Below, one piece after another: positions 24,101 through 34,600 of a stretch of 64,000 nucleotides of DNA; position 1 is the stretch's first letter, and each line of letters opens with the position of its first letter. The notes under the pieces are model-generated. The model had not been told where the DNA came from. It did no database searches and saw nothing but the letters and a program-made list of their open reading frames with translations. The position numbers were made by a program, and so were the translations under genes. Origin of the DNA: Patagioenas fasciata (lineage: Eukaryota > Chordata > Aves > Columbiformes > Columbidae); the NCBI RefSeq assembly GCF_037038585.1, contig NC_092522.1, positions 124,416,661 to 124,480,660 on the forward strand. Reading direction: 5' to 3'.

Positions 24101-24176
24101 ACGGCAGGCTCACCGAGTAGTCGGCGGAGTACTCGGCCGAGCACTCGGGCTCTGAAAAATCCCTGTTCCTGGGCAT
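6182..24176 (-). CDS. ADCY3: Adenylate cyclase type 3 (complete, 20 coding exons)
   Basis: Converts ATP to cAMP at the plasma and ciliary membrane downstream of Gs/Golf. Exons in transcript order: 23502-24176, 19602-19751, 15251-15381, 12202-12313, 10952-11079, 10631-10789, 10384-10546, 10163-10306, 9909-10051, 9671-9832, 9501-9588, 9282-9398, 8797-9041, 8629-8710, 8069-8227, 7651-7797, 7417-7530, 7218-7344, 6894-7018, 6182-6364. They total 3354 nt, 1117 residues, with every phase matching (human is 1144). TM1-5 lie in exon 1 and TM6 in exon 2. C1a (exons 3-7) has metal-binding D324 (FADIVGF) and D368 (ILGDCYY). TM7-12 lie in exons 10-14. C2 (exons 15-20) has [12 protein letters not shown] and [15 protein letters not shown]1049 aligns with the CaMKII-inhibited Ser1076 of the mammalian enzyme. 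The loop in exon 13 carries NMT, a possible glycosylation site. One intron uses a GC donor (7217). Confidence 0.97.
6660..6875 (+). mobile_element. CR1 LINE fragment (last ADCY3 intron)
   Basis: GAGGGTGGTGAGAGCCTGGC to CTTCAACCCAAACCATC. Antisense to ADCY3. Confidence 0.9.
7218..7344 (-). CDS. ADCY3: ADCY3 coding exon 18 with GC splice donor
   Basis: Encodes residues 974-1016 of C2 ([29 protein letters not shown]). The exon ends ATAG followed by GCAAGT on the minus strand. Joining to the exon that starts GCATGAAC restores the conserved RIGMNKG, so the donor dinucleotide must be GC. No GT lies at a position that preserves the frame. Confidence 0.88.
11385..12195. repeat. ~20-bp minisatellite in ADCY3 intron 4
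   Basis: About 35-40 copies of a unit like CTCCTGGGTCCCTTTCCCGAA, with variants ending in CCCTCTCCCAAA or CCTCC. The last unit stops about 7 bp from the exon 4 splice donor. Several long overlapping ORFs on the minus strand ([15 protein letters not shown]-like) are by-products of the repeat. Confidence 0.95.
12202..12313 (-). CDS. ADCY3: ADCY3 coding exon 4: first catalytic metal Asp
   Basis: Encodes residues 319-356 of the C1a domain, including [21 protein letters not shown]324 is the first of the two Mg-coordinating aspartates of class III cyclases. The 5' splice site (GTGAGTG at 12201 downward) directly abuts the intronic 20-bp minisatellite. With the intron retained, the frame stays open for 94 further repeat-encoded codons. 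Confidence 0.93.
12480..14947. repeat. TGCAAATGCACA-type tandem array, part 1 (ADCY3 intron 3)
   Basis: Nearly 2.5 kb of short degenerate units (TGCAAATGCACA, TCTAAATGCAGGG, TAGAAATGTAGAG, CATGCTGTAAATACACAG) combined into higher-order blocks of roughly 60-160 bp. The array keeps minus-strand frames open and creates Cys/His-rich pseudo-ORFs of up to ~250 codons, which are not genes. Several exact ATGCAAAT octamers occur. Confidence 0.95.
14951..15145. repeat. Duplicated array flank, copy 1
   Basis: 14951-15090 is similar to 16456-16510 plus 16733-16830 (same order, split there by a CR1). 15091-15145 is similar to 12431-12480 (shared AACGATGCTCTG, CCCAAGCC/CCACAAGCC). Flanks of the array are therefore repeated around exon 3, indicating tandem duplication of the array with its borders. 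Confidence 0.75.
15251..15381 (-). CDS. ADCY3: ADCY3 coding exon 3, surrounded by a 4-kb minisatellite
   Basis: Encodes residues 276-319 ([20 protein letters not shown]...), the start of C1a after TM6. It is an island of about 300 bp of single-copy sequence between two parts of a long tandem array (12.48-14.95 kb and 15.44-16.45 kb). Splice sites are canonical (CCCCAG acceptor, AG|GTACGA donor), and its split Ser codon joins exon 4. Confidence 0.93.
15436..16455. repeat. TGCAAATGCACA-type tandem array, part 2 (ADCY3 intron 2)
   Basis: About 1 kb of the same repeat family as 12480-14947, on the other side of ADCY3 exon 3. It is more degenerate at its left end, and a short minus-strand CR1 fragment (15525-15600) is embedded in it. 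Confidence 0.95.
15525..15600 (-). mobile_element. Short CR1 fragment inside the TGCAAATG array
   Basis: AATCATTTTGGTTGGAAGAG through ATCATCAAGTCCAACC, flanked on both sides by array units. Confidence 0.8.
16456..16830. repeat. Duplicated array flank, copy 2, interrupted by CR1
   Basis: Matches 14951-15090 in two pieces: TCTGAGC...CAAAGTGACGTT before, and TTCCAGGCTCCTGGGCC...GATCCCAAGG after, a minus-strand CR1 at 16511-16732. The partner copy has the uninterrupted site, so the CR1 arrived after the duplication. Confidence 0.75.
16511..16732 (-). mobile_element. CR1 LINE fragment inside the duplicated array flank
   Basis: ATCACAGAGCCATTTAGGTT through CCCACAGCCCTTTGGG to the CACTTCC junction. 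The corresponding site in the 14951-15090 copy is empty. Confidence 0.88.
16831..18299 (-). other. ADCY3 intron 2 unique sequence
   Basis: About 1.5 kb of unique intronic DNA between the array flank and the ~33-bp minisatellite. Nothing coding or repetitive recognised. Confidence 0.4.
18300..18510. repeat. ~33-bp minisatellite, left half (ADCY3 intron 2)
   Basis: Imperfect units of the type GGGGACCTGCCACGTGGCTG followed by CACCT. The array resumes at 19300-19375 beyond a CR1. Confidence 0.7.
18511..19299 (+). mobile_element. CR1 LINE fragment with ORF2 C-terminal remnant
   Basis: About 790 bp starting in the reverse-transcriptase C-terminal region (GACAGGCTGGATGGGC, AACAACCCCAGGCACCAGCA) and ending GGTCCCTTCAACCCCAACC. 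It is frameshifted and has no intact ORF. It splits the ~33-bp minisatellite. Confidence 0.9.
19300..19378. repeat. ~33-bp minisatellite, right half
   Basis: Two further units (GGGACCTGCCATGCAGCTGC, GGGGACCTGCTACATGTCTG) continue the 18300-18510 array. The intervening CR1 is an insertion into the array. Confidence 0.65.
19917..20655. repeat. 53-bp minisatellite in ADCY3 intron 1
   Basis: About 14 copies of a 53-54-bp unit containing GACCATCCCACAGCCACC, TTATCTGCTGGGGGGACTCC and ATGGGGACC. Two unit types alternate, one with GTTATCTGCTGGGGGG and one with ATTATCTACTGGGGAG, suggesting mixed amplification histories. Confidence 0.95.
20660..23501 (-). other. ADCY3 intron 1, distal part
   Basis: About 2.8 kb of intron between the 53-bp array and coding exon 1. 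It holds a TAA microsatellite and a CpG-rich patch around 22050-22200. No exon or CR1 recognised. Confidence 0.45.
21994..22026. repeat. (TAA)n-like microsatellite
   Basis: ATAATAATAATAGTAAGAAT run in ADCY3 intron 1. Confidence 0.7.
23502..24176 (-). CDS. ADCY3: ADCY3 coding exon 1: N-terminus and TM1-5
   Basis: Encodes residues 1-225, starting [20 protein letters not shown] at ATG 24176-24174 in a CpG-rich context. Hydrophobic segments after about residue 78 ([55 protein letters not shown], then two more) are the first five membrane helices. The donor CAG|GTACGG ends the exon in phase 0. A plausible acceptor (TTTCTGCAG, exon edge 24201) sits 25 nt upstream of the ATG, as expected if a non-coding 5' exon exists. 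Confidence 0.93.
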
Positions 24177-24960
24177 CGCGGCACCTGTCCCTGCTCCGGC
24201 GCTGCAGAAACGCCGCGGTCCCCCACGTCCCGATGCTCAGCGGGGCATCACCCACAGCATCCCCCTGGAACCGCGAGGCCTCTCCCCTTCTCCTGCAGCC
24301 GTAACCCCAAATCCGGCTGCGTGCTGAGGAGCGGCCGAAGGAGAGAAGAAGGGAATAAGGATCAATCAAGGCCGGCGTGGCGTGGGGAGGCCGGGAGCCC
24401 AGCGATCCCTGCCAGCTCTCCCTCCCCAGCCCTTGCGCACTTGCCAGGTTGCAACCGAAACGTGGCGGAGCCAGAAAGATGTCGCGATGCCTCCCCGCTC
24501 CTCCTTCGAGGGCAGCCGCTTCGGGGGCGATCCCCCCCGCTCCCCTTCTTTTTCCCCCTTTCCCAGCCGCTCCGTTCCGCAGGGATGGATGGAGAAGGAC
24601 CGGGGGTGGTGGTGTATGGGGGGTGAAGATCCCACCTGTCGCAGCCCGGGGAACGATGCGTTTCGCCTCCCCCGGTCCCCGGCAGCATCCTCCGGTGCCC
24701 GGAGCGCCTCCCCCGCTCCCTACGGCCGGGGCCGCCCCGTCCCGCCGCCCCCGCCGCCTCCCCGGGGCCGGGGCTGAAGCAGCGGTGGCTCCGGGGCCAT
24801 TGCAGCGGCTCCGGGGGTGGCGGGGGATGGAGCGGGCAGGGCTTCCCCGGGGCCGGGCACCCACCGCCGGCTGTGCCGGTACCGGCGCGTCCCGGAGCGT
24901 CTCCGCCCCCTGTAACCCTCTCGGTGCCGGCGGCTGGTTTGGCGCCACTCCCTCGGTCCC
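24177..24960 (-). promoter_or_regulatory. ADCY3: ADCY3 CpG-rich 5' region / promoter
   Basis: About 0.8 kb of very GC- and CpG-rich sequence directly upstream of the ADCY3 start, densest at 24650-24900 with CCGCCCC-like and CCCCGG runs. It is typical of a CpG-island promoter with 5' UTR. No TATA box is obvious. A good minus-strand donor (AAG|GTACGT, exon edge 25047) lies just beyond and could end an untranslated first exon. The TSS cannot be placed from sequence. Confidence 0.6.
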
Positions 24961-25245
24961 AGTGCTGCTTTCCTGCCCCCCTCTCCATCCTCATCATCAC
25001 CCCTCAACCCCCCCACCATGGCAGCTCCCCATAGGGACCCACGTACCTTGAACCAACGGCCTCGCTGGGTGCCAGGGACCCCAGCCCCAGGGGGTGAGGG
25101 GGATGCTGGGACATTCACCCCCTGCACCCAAATAATCTGCCAGCCTAACTCACCCATGGTCCTCCCTGAGGTCACAGCCACCAGCTGGGACAGAGAAACC
25201 CAAGGTTTCCCCTCCAGCACATCCCCTTTTGCCTACGCTGCCCAA

Positions 25246-25605
25246 ATCAGAGAAACATTTTGGTTGGAAAAGACCCTCAAGATCATCAAGTCCAAGCATT
25301 ATCCAACCCCTGGCACTGCCCCATGTCCCTGAGAACCTCATGTCCGTCTGTCCAGCCCTCCAGGGATGGTGACTCCAGCACTGCCCTGGGCAGCCTGTTC
25401 CAATGCCCCACAGCCCTTTGGGGATGAAATTGTTCCCCACATCCAACCTCAACCTCCCCTGGCGCAACTTGAGGCCGTTTCCTCTGCTCCTGGCGCTTGT
25501 TCCTGGGGAGCAGAGCCCGACCCCCCTGGCTCCAAGCTCCTTTCAGGCAGTTCAGAGATCAGAAGGTCTCCCCTTAGACTCCCATTCTCCAGACTATGGT
25601 CACCC
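25246..25605 (-). mobile_element. CR1 LINE fragment
   Basis: CATTTTGGTTGGAAAAGACC through TTCAGAGATCAGAAGGTCTC, intergenic. Confidence 0.9.
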
Positions 25606-26379
25606 CCATGCTGACCGATACCCCACTAAAACCTCTTCAGAAAGTTCCCCCCTCCTCTTCCTCGTGTTTCAGCCATCACCTGTTCCCCTGGATCTGCACA
25701 ACCAGCTGCGGTTCCGAGCGACAAACACGCTGGTTCCATTCCGACAACCACGGAGCTGCTGCATGGCCGGAGTCACCGCACTCCTGGGTTTCCTCAATGA
25801 GAGGCCATCACAGCTGCTTTGCCAGGGGAAGTAATTGCTTCTGCGCGGTAATTAATACCTAAATGGGTCTGAAGGTCGGCAAGGGGACCCAGCACTGGTT
25901 CACGAAGCCTCATTTCAGCAGAGGGTTTGTTCCCCGGGCCCTGTGTGGGTGTGCTAAAGGGTGCAGGAGCCTGGAATGGCAGCAAGGAGCAGATCGTGGC
26001 TCTTGGGCACAGGACCAGACCAGAAATCCTCACGTCCTCCCCACCCGCCAGCTCTGCCAAGCACCGGGAGGCAGGCGGAGTGCAGGCAGAGCCTCTGGGC
26101 ACAGCAAGGGAGGATTTTCACTCCCAGAGATCTTCAGAGGTGGCTCCTGGCTGCGTTTCCGGCTGCAGAATGTCCCTTCATGTGGGATTCAGATCCTGGA
26201 GGCTTTGTGGCCGGATGGACACTCCAGGAGCAGGACTTGCTCTCTGTGTGATGGAAGAGGACGTAGGACTCAGAGCCTGGGCGGTGGCGGGTGCTGGAGG
26301 GAGCCGATGGAGCCGGGATGGAGGAATCATCACCCAACCAGTGCTGTCGGTGAGATGTGTGCGTACCGAGCTTTGCTGG

Positions 26380-26572
26380 GTAGTAAAACCCTGGCCCAGG
26401 TTGGGCAGAGAGGTGGTGGCTGAACCATCCCTGGAGACATCCCAGGCCAGGCTGGACGGGGCTCTGAGCAACCTGAGCTGGTGAAGATGTCCCTGCTCAT
26501 GGCAGGGGGGACACTGGGTGAGCTCTGGAGGTCCCTTCAACCCAAACCATCCTGTGATCCGATGATTCTCCC
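26380..26572 (+). mobile_element. CR1 LINE fragment
   Basis: CCTGGCCCAGGTTGGGCAGA to CAACCCAAACCATCCTGTG. Confidence 0.9.
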
Positions 26573-26815
26573 CCTCTGCATCCCCTGCCCAGCACCAGGC
26601 CCCACCGCAGCTCAGTGAATCCCACCTCACATCCCTCTGGGACTGTTCCCTTGGTCCCTGATCCAGCTTCCGCTCCTGCAGAGTTGATTCACAACCTCCA
26701 TCATCACCCTCGAGGCTCTTCACCACCAGCCTCGGTCAGACCCGGCTCAGGAGAGAAAGGAGTCAAAGGGCAATTAAACATTAACAGCAAGCAGCAGGAC
26801 GGCTCACAGGGCTTC

Positions 26816-28699
26816 CTTTGTTCCAAAGAGGGGTTTACTTTATAAAAATAACACAACTTAGAAGGTCACCGGCATCGCTAGACGTGACACACGTGTCCCA
26901 TTGTCTCCAAACATCCCGTCAGCTCTGTAAACAGACAAAGAAACCCCAAGACCGGTGGCCAGAGTCACCTGAGGAGCAAAACAGGCGGGATCGTGCGCGG
27001 CATGAGGGGCCTGGAGAGCCCCTGAGCAGCAGGAACCGCGGAAGCCTCGAAACCACTCCAGGTGCTGAGGTTTCACCCTCGAAGTGAAGTGCACCATCCA
27101 GCAACAGGGCTATTTACCCTCCTCAGAGGTAAAAATAAATACAAAGAGGTTTGAAACCAGGATTAAGTGATTTCCTCTACCAGACAAGTGGGGAAGTTTC
27201 CAGTGAACTCCGCAATGTTACAAAATACGTGGAACAAGACCCTGTCAAGTGTAAATTGCCACAGTCCGTCTTGCTGATCTCCCCGGCCTGGAAGAGGAAA
27301 AATGGAGCTATTTTAAACATTAACATCTTGTAGAAACATTTCCCCTTGGTTATTTCTCCACCAGAGGAGCAAAAAGTGCCTCCCAGCGGGACGGTTTTCT
27401 TCTTCTCAGTAACTCAGCACCAAAAACCAGAGCAAGAGGAAAGTGATGCTGGTTTTAAAGTCCCTTAACGCTTGCTGCCGAAAAGGAAGGGGGTGTCTAC
27501 TGTTGCTTTATGAAACATAAAAAAGCTGCCTTGAAGTGAAAATAAATTAAAAATAAATATTGCACTGACCATAGGAGAAAACGCTTTTAAACAGGGTACC
27601 TGTGCGGTGGGGTAAGGATTTTGTAGCTCAACGTCCTGCCCTTCCCTGCCAAGCTCACAGCGCAGCAAGGAGATAAAACTGGGTGCTGACAAAACCACAG
27701 GAGCCCGAGGAACCTCCAGTTTGGTCTCCCCTAAGAGCCTGGCAGACATCACAGCTCTGACCACCTCAGGAACACGATGGCCAGATCCTGAGCCTTGACC
27801 AGCACTTGTTGGGGTGAGCAGCAACACTCCCCCTCTAAATCAAGACTGTTCAAAGAAAACGCCAGTTGTGATGAGGAAGGAGCAACCCGCACCCATTTGC
27901 TGATCCCCAAGCTGTAACGCAACCAGCAATGCAGGGCGATGAGAAGAGAGGGTTGGGGGAGAACGCGTCCCCTCCATCACTCGTCTCACTTGAGAGCGTC
28001 ATGGGTCTCAAGCGAGTGGGGAGACCACAGGCACCCATGCAGCTCCGTGGGGTGGGTGACACTCAGGGAACGAGACTGGCCCAGGGGAGGGGGAGCAGAG
28101 CGGAGAGGAGGAAAAGGACGCACCTGGGGACAGTTTCTCCCTGCAGGAACAGAGAGGTTTCATCAAGCAAACCCTCTTTTCCTCACTGCAGCAGCGCTGG
28201 GTGTCTGCTGGAAGGAGCCAGGTTTGACCAAGGAGCTGAACCGCCATGGTGCTTGGCAGCTCCTGTGAGGTTTTTCGGTGGGGGCAGCTCTAGGATCACC
28301 CGGACAGACTGACAACCCCCTCCCCTCCCGGGCATCCTCCTCCCACCACACCAATGCTCTCAGGTCAGATTTTGCTCTGCCCTCGCTGCACCCACATGTT
28401 AGAACCGCACATCCAAACCCCTCCCTGCTGCTGACACCCAGGAGGTGACACACAGCTGGGAAGGTGGGGACATCGCTGCTTCCTGCACTTAACACCAACT
28501 ACAACCTGAGGCTACGGATGCAGGGAAGGCTCTGAAGTCCCTCCCCTCCTCAGCGCTGTCCCCTTCGCAAGCCACCAGAGTTGGTCCAGGGAGCATCGGT
28601 GTCCGTGTGAGGAGGAGAGCGGTGCCCCACGGCCGTGAGGCTGCTGGGGAGCTGGCTGGGAAGAGGGGAAGGTTTCCAGTTCTGAGTGGCTCTTGTTCC
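26816..28699 (-). other. DNAJC27: Probable DNAJC27 3' UTR
   Basis: Unique, CR1-free sequence downstream of the DNAJC27 stop on the minus strand, with AT-rich patches (27540-27560, 26835-26850). I see no unambiguous AATAAA on the minus strand. A TATAAA variant occurs near 26835. Extent is inferred from the absence of repeats and is weakly supported. Confidence 0.3.
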
Positions 28700-31600
28700 C
28701 TACTTGATGTTTTTGAGGAGCGCGGTCCGGGCGTTCACCACGGCTTTGAAGGCGTCCTCGCTGCCGGGAGCCACACACTTGTCGGGGTGGAGCAGCACGG
28801 CCAGCTTGCGGTAGGCTTTGTTCACTTCGTCCCTAGGAGACACGACACAAGAAGAGAGGACATTCTGTACTTAAAAGGGGTCCATAAGAAAGATGGGGAC
28901 AGACTTTTGAGCAGGGCCTGTTGTGATAGGACAAGGGGTGATGGTTTTAAACTAAAGGAGGGAGATTCACTCTGGACATGATGCAGAAATTGTTTGTGGT
29001 GAGAGCCTGGCCCAGGTTGGGCAGAGAGGTGGTGGATGAACCATCCCTGGAGACATCCCAGGCCAGGCTGGACGGGGCTCTGAGCAACCTGAGCTGCTGA
29101 AGATGTCCCTGTCATGGCAGGGGTGGCACTGGATGAGCTTTGGAGGTCCCTTCAACCCAAACCATCCTGTGATTTGATGAAAACCAGCATTACCAGCTTC
29201 ATTCTCTCCTACAACTGAGTAGTCCATGGGGTGCTACACATTTTGGCTCCCCAGTGACCCACCTCCATCAGCACTGAACACCTCCACTCCAAAATAAGTG
29301 ACATATCTGTGCTATGGGGAAAGAGCCTGTTTTTCAGCAGCACACAGGCATTTCTGCTAACACGTGTGTCACCGGTGCTAAGGCGAACGCGGTTCCCGAA
29401 AGCATTTCAGCAAGATCAGCGCAGGCGATCGGTGCCGCAGGCACGAGAGCTCGTCCACAGGAACCCTGAGCAGTGCCAGCAAGGCAGCCAGGACCAGGGA
29501 TCCGGGTTCATCCTCTGCGTCTTCGGCGCGTTGGCAAGAAGGAACGATGCCAAAGCAAATATAAGGGGGGAAAACCAGCAAACTCTTGAAAAATTTAGAG
29601 ACTGGAAAACTAGAAGTGCTGCATCATCTGCTCTGGGTGAGAAGGGGTTGCTGAGGTTTCAGCCAAGCTTCCTGGGGTTTAAACCTTCTTCTTAAGGTTT
29701 AACTCGCTCTCACCAAAACACTGAGTGTCTGGAAGTGCTGGTGCTCTGACAGGTCCTAAAACTTTGTGATTCTATGAGCAGTGGGGGAAAACCCCTCTCC
29801 TGGGGCAGATCCACCCTCTCCCCACAGGACTGTGCCACCACGGATGTTCCCATCATAGACACATGGCGGTGACATGTGCTTCGGTTGCTGAGACTCCGGC
29901 ACCATGAAAGCAAAAAGCCAGGAGACAGCGTGGGGGCACACGCACCCTGACTCAGCTTCGCATCAAACCGCCTACACGCTCTGGGCGAGGACCTTGCAAA
30001 TCACTTCAGCCCCCGAAGCCTCGGGTGTCTGGGCCAGGCAGACATCTTGACTCTGGCTGCAGGCTGTGTGGAAAGGGAGGTGAGTCCGTCTGTCCTGGTG
30101 ATCACAGCAAAACTGCCCTGCAGAGCTGCTGCGCCCTCCCCGTGGTTGGGAAGGGGCTGGAGGAGGGGTTGGACTCGACACCCACATTTCAGAGAGCCTG
30201 CAGGAGGATGTGTGAGTCCTGAATGGTGTATGGTATCCAAAAATCCACCCTCCAGCCCCTCTGCAAGGAGTACACAAGGGTAGTCATAGAATGACAGAAA
30301 CATTTTGGTTGGAAAAGGCCCTCAAGATCGAGTCCAACTGTTAACCTCACACTGGCACTGCCTCATGTCCCTGAGAACCTCATGTCCGTCTGTCCAACCC
30401 TCCAGGGATGGTGACTCCAGCACTGCCCTGGGCAGCCTGTTCCAATGCCCCACAGCCCTTTGGGGAAGAAATTGTTCCCCACATCCAACCTCAACCTCCC
30501 CTGGCGCAACTTGAGGCCGTTTCCTCCCCCTGGCTCCAAGCTCCTTTCAGGCAGTTCAGAGATCAGAAGGTCTCCCCTCAGCTCCTGTTCTCCAGCTGAA
30601 CCCCCCAGCTCCCTCAGCCGCTCCCATCACACTTGTGCTCCAGCCCCTCACCAGCTCCGTTCCCTTCTCTCCACTCGCTCCAGCACCTCAAGGCCTTTCT
30701 TGTAGTCCTCATGTTTCAGAAAGAAAACAAGGTGCAGCTCTAGGAGTTTCTTTTAGCTGCCCAATTCATATGGCAGAACTGGGAGATTTGATATCCAGCC
30801 TCTTATAAGGCAATGACCAATTCCACCTGATGAGGAAGACAAGAGAAAGCTTGTCTTGTGGGAATACCATTGCCAGGTGGGAGAGCTGTAACATCAACCC
30901 CTTTTTGCTAACATGGGCAGCAGCCACGCAGCAGCCTAAAAAGCTTCTCCAGGTGTGGAAAGCAAGGCAAGTAAAGCTGGAGCCGCTCCGGACACGTCTG
31001 GTGAGTGACCAGAGGTGGCTCAGGCTGGAGGCAGGAGGCAGGGCACGGCTGAAGTTCTTAGGTTCATCATTCCCATCTCACCTCCAGCCTTGCTTTTCTG
31101 TTAAAAGGGGAAACTTGGTGCTCAGGATTAAGGATTTATTTTTCATCACCCCAATTCTGTGCCCAGCTGCTCTATAAACCAAAGTGAAATTATCAGGTCA
31201 CTAAAAGAACACAGATGCCACCAGCCTGCCAGGTCAGAAAGATCAGGGACAGCCAGGAAAATGCTGAATTGTTGCTCACCTCGTGGCTCCAGGTTTGACC
31301 CCCAGCATGTCCCAGCTGTCCTTGCTGTTGCGGATCCTGCGGATGGCATCTGCCTGCTCTTTGGTGAATCCCACCCCTGTGCTGGAAGGAGGACGCTTCC
31401 CACCGTTGTCACACAGGTCGATGATGGCCGAGTAGAAAGTCTGAGGACGTAAGGAGGAGTTAGGGGGAAAAATCCGCCTTCAAACAGATTTCTGCTGGGT
31501 AATGTCAAATTGCACTATGTCATTTTCGGGAAGGAAACCAAATAATCAAACCCAAGAAACAGCTGAAGAGTATAAAACACAACAGATACAAAACCAAAAA

Positions 31601-34600
31601 AAAAGGTACACATGAAATAATTCTTTGCTATAAAATATAATTTAGATGGGTTGCTCAGTAAAATATGTTAAAAGAAGAGTCCCCAAAGGTGGTGACAGTG
31701 CATGGGAGACCCCACTGCCCTCGCCAGCTGCGGGCGCATCCTCCAAAGCAAGGGGAGCATTTGCACAACTGCTGAATGTTCACTCCCTGCTGCCTGGGCT
31801 GGGGGGGGCTGGGATACCCCAGTTTGGGGGGGATCTGGTCCCTGCAAGGACCACAGGACAAGCTGAGGAGAAGGTCAGGCCCCACATTTACCTCAAACCC
31901 ACTTGAGCTCAGTGCTAGACCCGTATAGGTGACACGGGCATCTCTGCTTTATGTTCCCAGAGCTGCAAGAGGGATCATCAGCTCTGAGCAATGTAAAGTT
32001 CAGGCCAGCTCAGGACCAGGGGAACCAGTACAGACCCTGAGCTAAACAGTCAAAGGTATCTCAGGGTGGCATTTCATGGGAAGACACCCCTGGGGCAGAG
32101 GGCCCATGGGTTTTGTGGGATCCAGGCAGTTCAGGGAATATTCTGCCATCAAATCCTGGCTCGGTGTGGTGTCTGTGCCCTCAGCACCTTCATTCCACCT
32201 CACCTGAAACATCTCGTTGATTCCTTCTCCTGTTTGTGCTGATGTCTCAAAGTACAGAAAGCCCCGGCTCTCTGCCCAGAGCCGCCCCTCGCTTTCATCC
32301 ACGCTGCGGTGCTTGGTGCAGTCAATCTAGAGCAGGAGAAAACACAGAGATCAGAGATCAGACAGGGGCTGCAGCAGCAGCAGGAGGAACACAGCTCCAA
32401 GGGCGACCAGTAATCTGAACAAGGGGATCGAGTGCACCCTCAGTGAGTTTGCAGGTGACACTAAACTGGGTGGGAGTGTTGACCTGCTGGAGGGTGGGAT
32501 GGCCATACAGAGGGATCTGGACCAGCTGGATCAATGGGCTGAGGCCAGTTGTATGACCTTCAACAAGGCCAAGTGCCCAGTCCTCCACCTGGGTCACAAC
32601 AACCCCAGGAACGGTCCAGGCTTGGGGAAAGAGCAGCTGGAAAGTGCACAGCGGAAAAGGCCCTGGGGCTGTTGGTGCCAGTGGCTGAACATGAGCCAGT
32701 GTGTGCCCAGGTGGCCAAGAGGCCACCAGCAACCTGGTTGGTACCAGCACTGTGTGGCCAGCAGGCCCAGGGCAGTGACCGTCCCTGTGCTGGGACCTGG
32801 GGAGGCCAAACTGCCAGTCCTGGGGGCAGTTCTGGGCCCCTCACGCCAAGAAAGGTCTTGAGGTGCTGGAGTGAGTGGAGAGAAGGGAACGGAGCTGGTG
32901 AGGGGCTGGAGCACAAGTGTGATGGGAGCGGCTGAGGGAGCTGGGGGGTTCAGCTGGAGAACAGGAGCTGAGGGGAGACCTCCTGATCTCTGAACTGCCT
33001 GAAAGGAGCTTGGAGCCAGGGGGGTCGGGCTCTGCTCCCCAGGAACAAGCGCCAGGAGCAGAGGAAACGGCCTCAAGTTGCCCAGGGGAGGTTGAGGTTG
33101 GATGTGGGGAACAATTTCTTCCCCAAAGGGCTGTGGGGCATTGGAACAGGCTGCCCAGGGCCAGTGCTGGAGTCACCATCCCTGGAGGCATTGAACAGAG
33201 TGGAGATGAGGTTCTCAGGGACATGGGGTAATGCCAGGGTTGGGGTAATGTTTGGACTCAATGATCCTGAGGGTCTTTTCCAACCAAAATGATTTTGTGA
33301 TTCTAGGAAACGCAGCCTCCAGTGCTCCTCACACACAGATCTGGCTCTTAGGAACTCTTCTCTACAACTTAACAACATTTCCCTTGCTGCAGCTGGAACT
33401 CAAGAGCGTGGGCACAAGCTGGGACCACAAGGATCCCCAAGGGCTGGAGATGAGGATGTGACCACAGCGCATCTCCTCACCACAGCCCACCTTGTTTGCA
33501 CAGACAACGAAGACAACGTTCTCCATATTCCCGTGAGGGCCCAGCTCCTGCTTCATCTCTGCCAGCCACGCGTCCAGGGCATCAAAAGATTCCTTTTGTC
33601 CCACGTCGTAGACCAAGATGACTCCCTGAGTGTCCTTGTAAAACTCGTTCCTCACCTGCAGGGACAAAGACAGAGCACTGGCACCAGTGACAGGCAGGGT
33701 GAGAGCACATGGCCTGGAAAATTTCAGAGATCACCATTCACCTGGCACCTATTTGGCTCTGGAGTAAAAATCTCATCTCCACAGAAACAGAAGATCGCAG
33801 GAAAAGGACAGATGGGGGAAAGCAAATAATAACTTGACCATGCTGCCCCCAGGTCCATCACAGGAATGTGATCAGCCCATGAAAGGCTCATTATATGCAG
33901 AAAGAAGCACAGAGGCACAAAGGTGTCACGAACTCTTGGGGAGACTGGAAGGTCTGGGAGTTGACCAAGAGACCCATTTGCACGTGTAGATGTGTGTGTG
34001 TGTGTGTGTCTGTCCCTGTGCATGAGGCAGCGGGGCAGAGCGAGGACTGGGGGCAGCCACCCTACAGACTGATGTCTAAGCCTGGCTCTTGGAGGGATCT
34101 GCAGAATGTCTGTCTGTCTGTGCCGGTGTGTGTCAGGGGTTCTGGAACAGCAGCTGGAGTGAGGCTGGAGTGAGGCTGCAGCCTCTGGGGCTTGTACAGA
34201 ATCACAGAATAGAACCACAGGATGGTTTGGGTTGAAGGGACCTTCCCAGCTCCCGCAGTGGCACCCCTGCAATGAGCAGGGACATCTTCAGCAGCTCAAG
34301 TTGCTCAGAGCCCTGTGCAGCCTGGCCTGGGATGTCTCCAGGGATGGTTCAGCCACCACCTCTCTGCCCAACCTGGGCCAGGCTCTCACCACCCTCAGTG
34401 CAAACAATTTCTTCCTCATGTCTGGCCTGAATCTCCCCTCTTTCAGTGCTGCCCTGCATTAGGTGTCCGTGGCAGGAAAGAGGGAGGCGTGTTGTAGCAG
34501 AGGAAGCTCCCAAGAAATGTATTTTCAAGTTTCCCACCCCCAGACTCAATTTCAGGCAGATCTCAGGAAAGCTGACGAGTGTCAAACACTTCTGAGATGG

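Larger units (their letters stand above)
24961..26815. other. ADCY3-DNAJC27 intergenic region
   Basis: About 1.9 kb with two CR1 fragments (25246-25605 minus, 26380-26572 plus) and otherwise unremarkable sequence. No gene is seen. Confidence 0.5.

Noticed and set aside
23487-24155. Plus-strand 222-codon ORF opposite ADCY3 exon 1
   Set aside because: Antisense shadow of a verified coding exon in GC-rich DNA.
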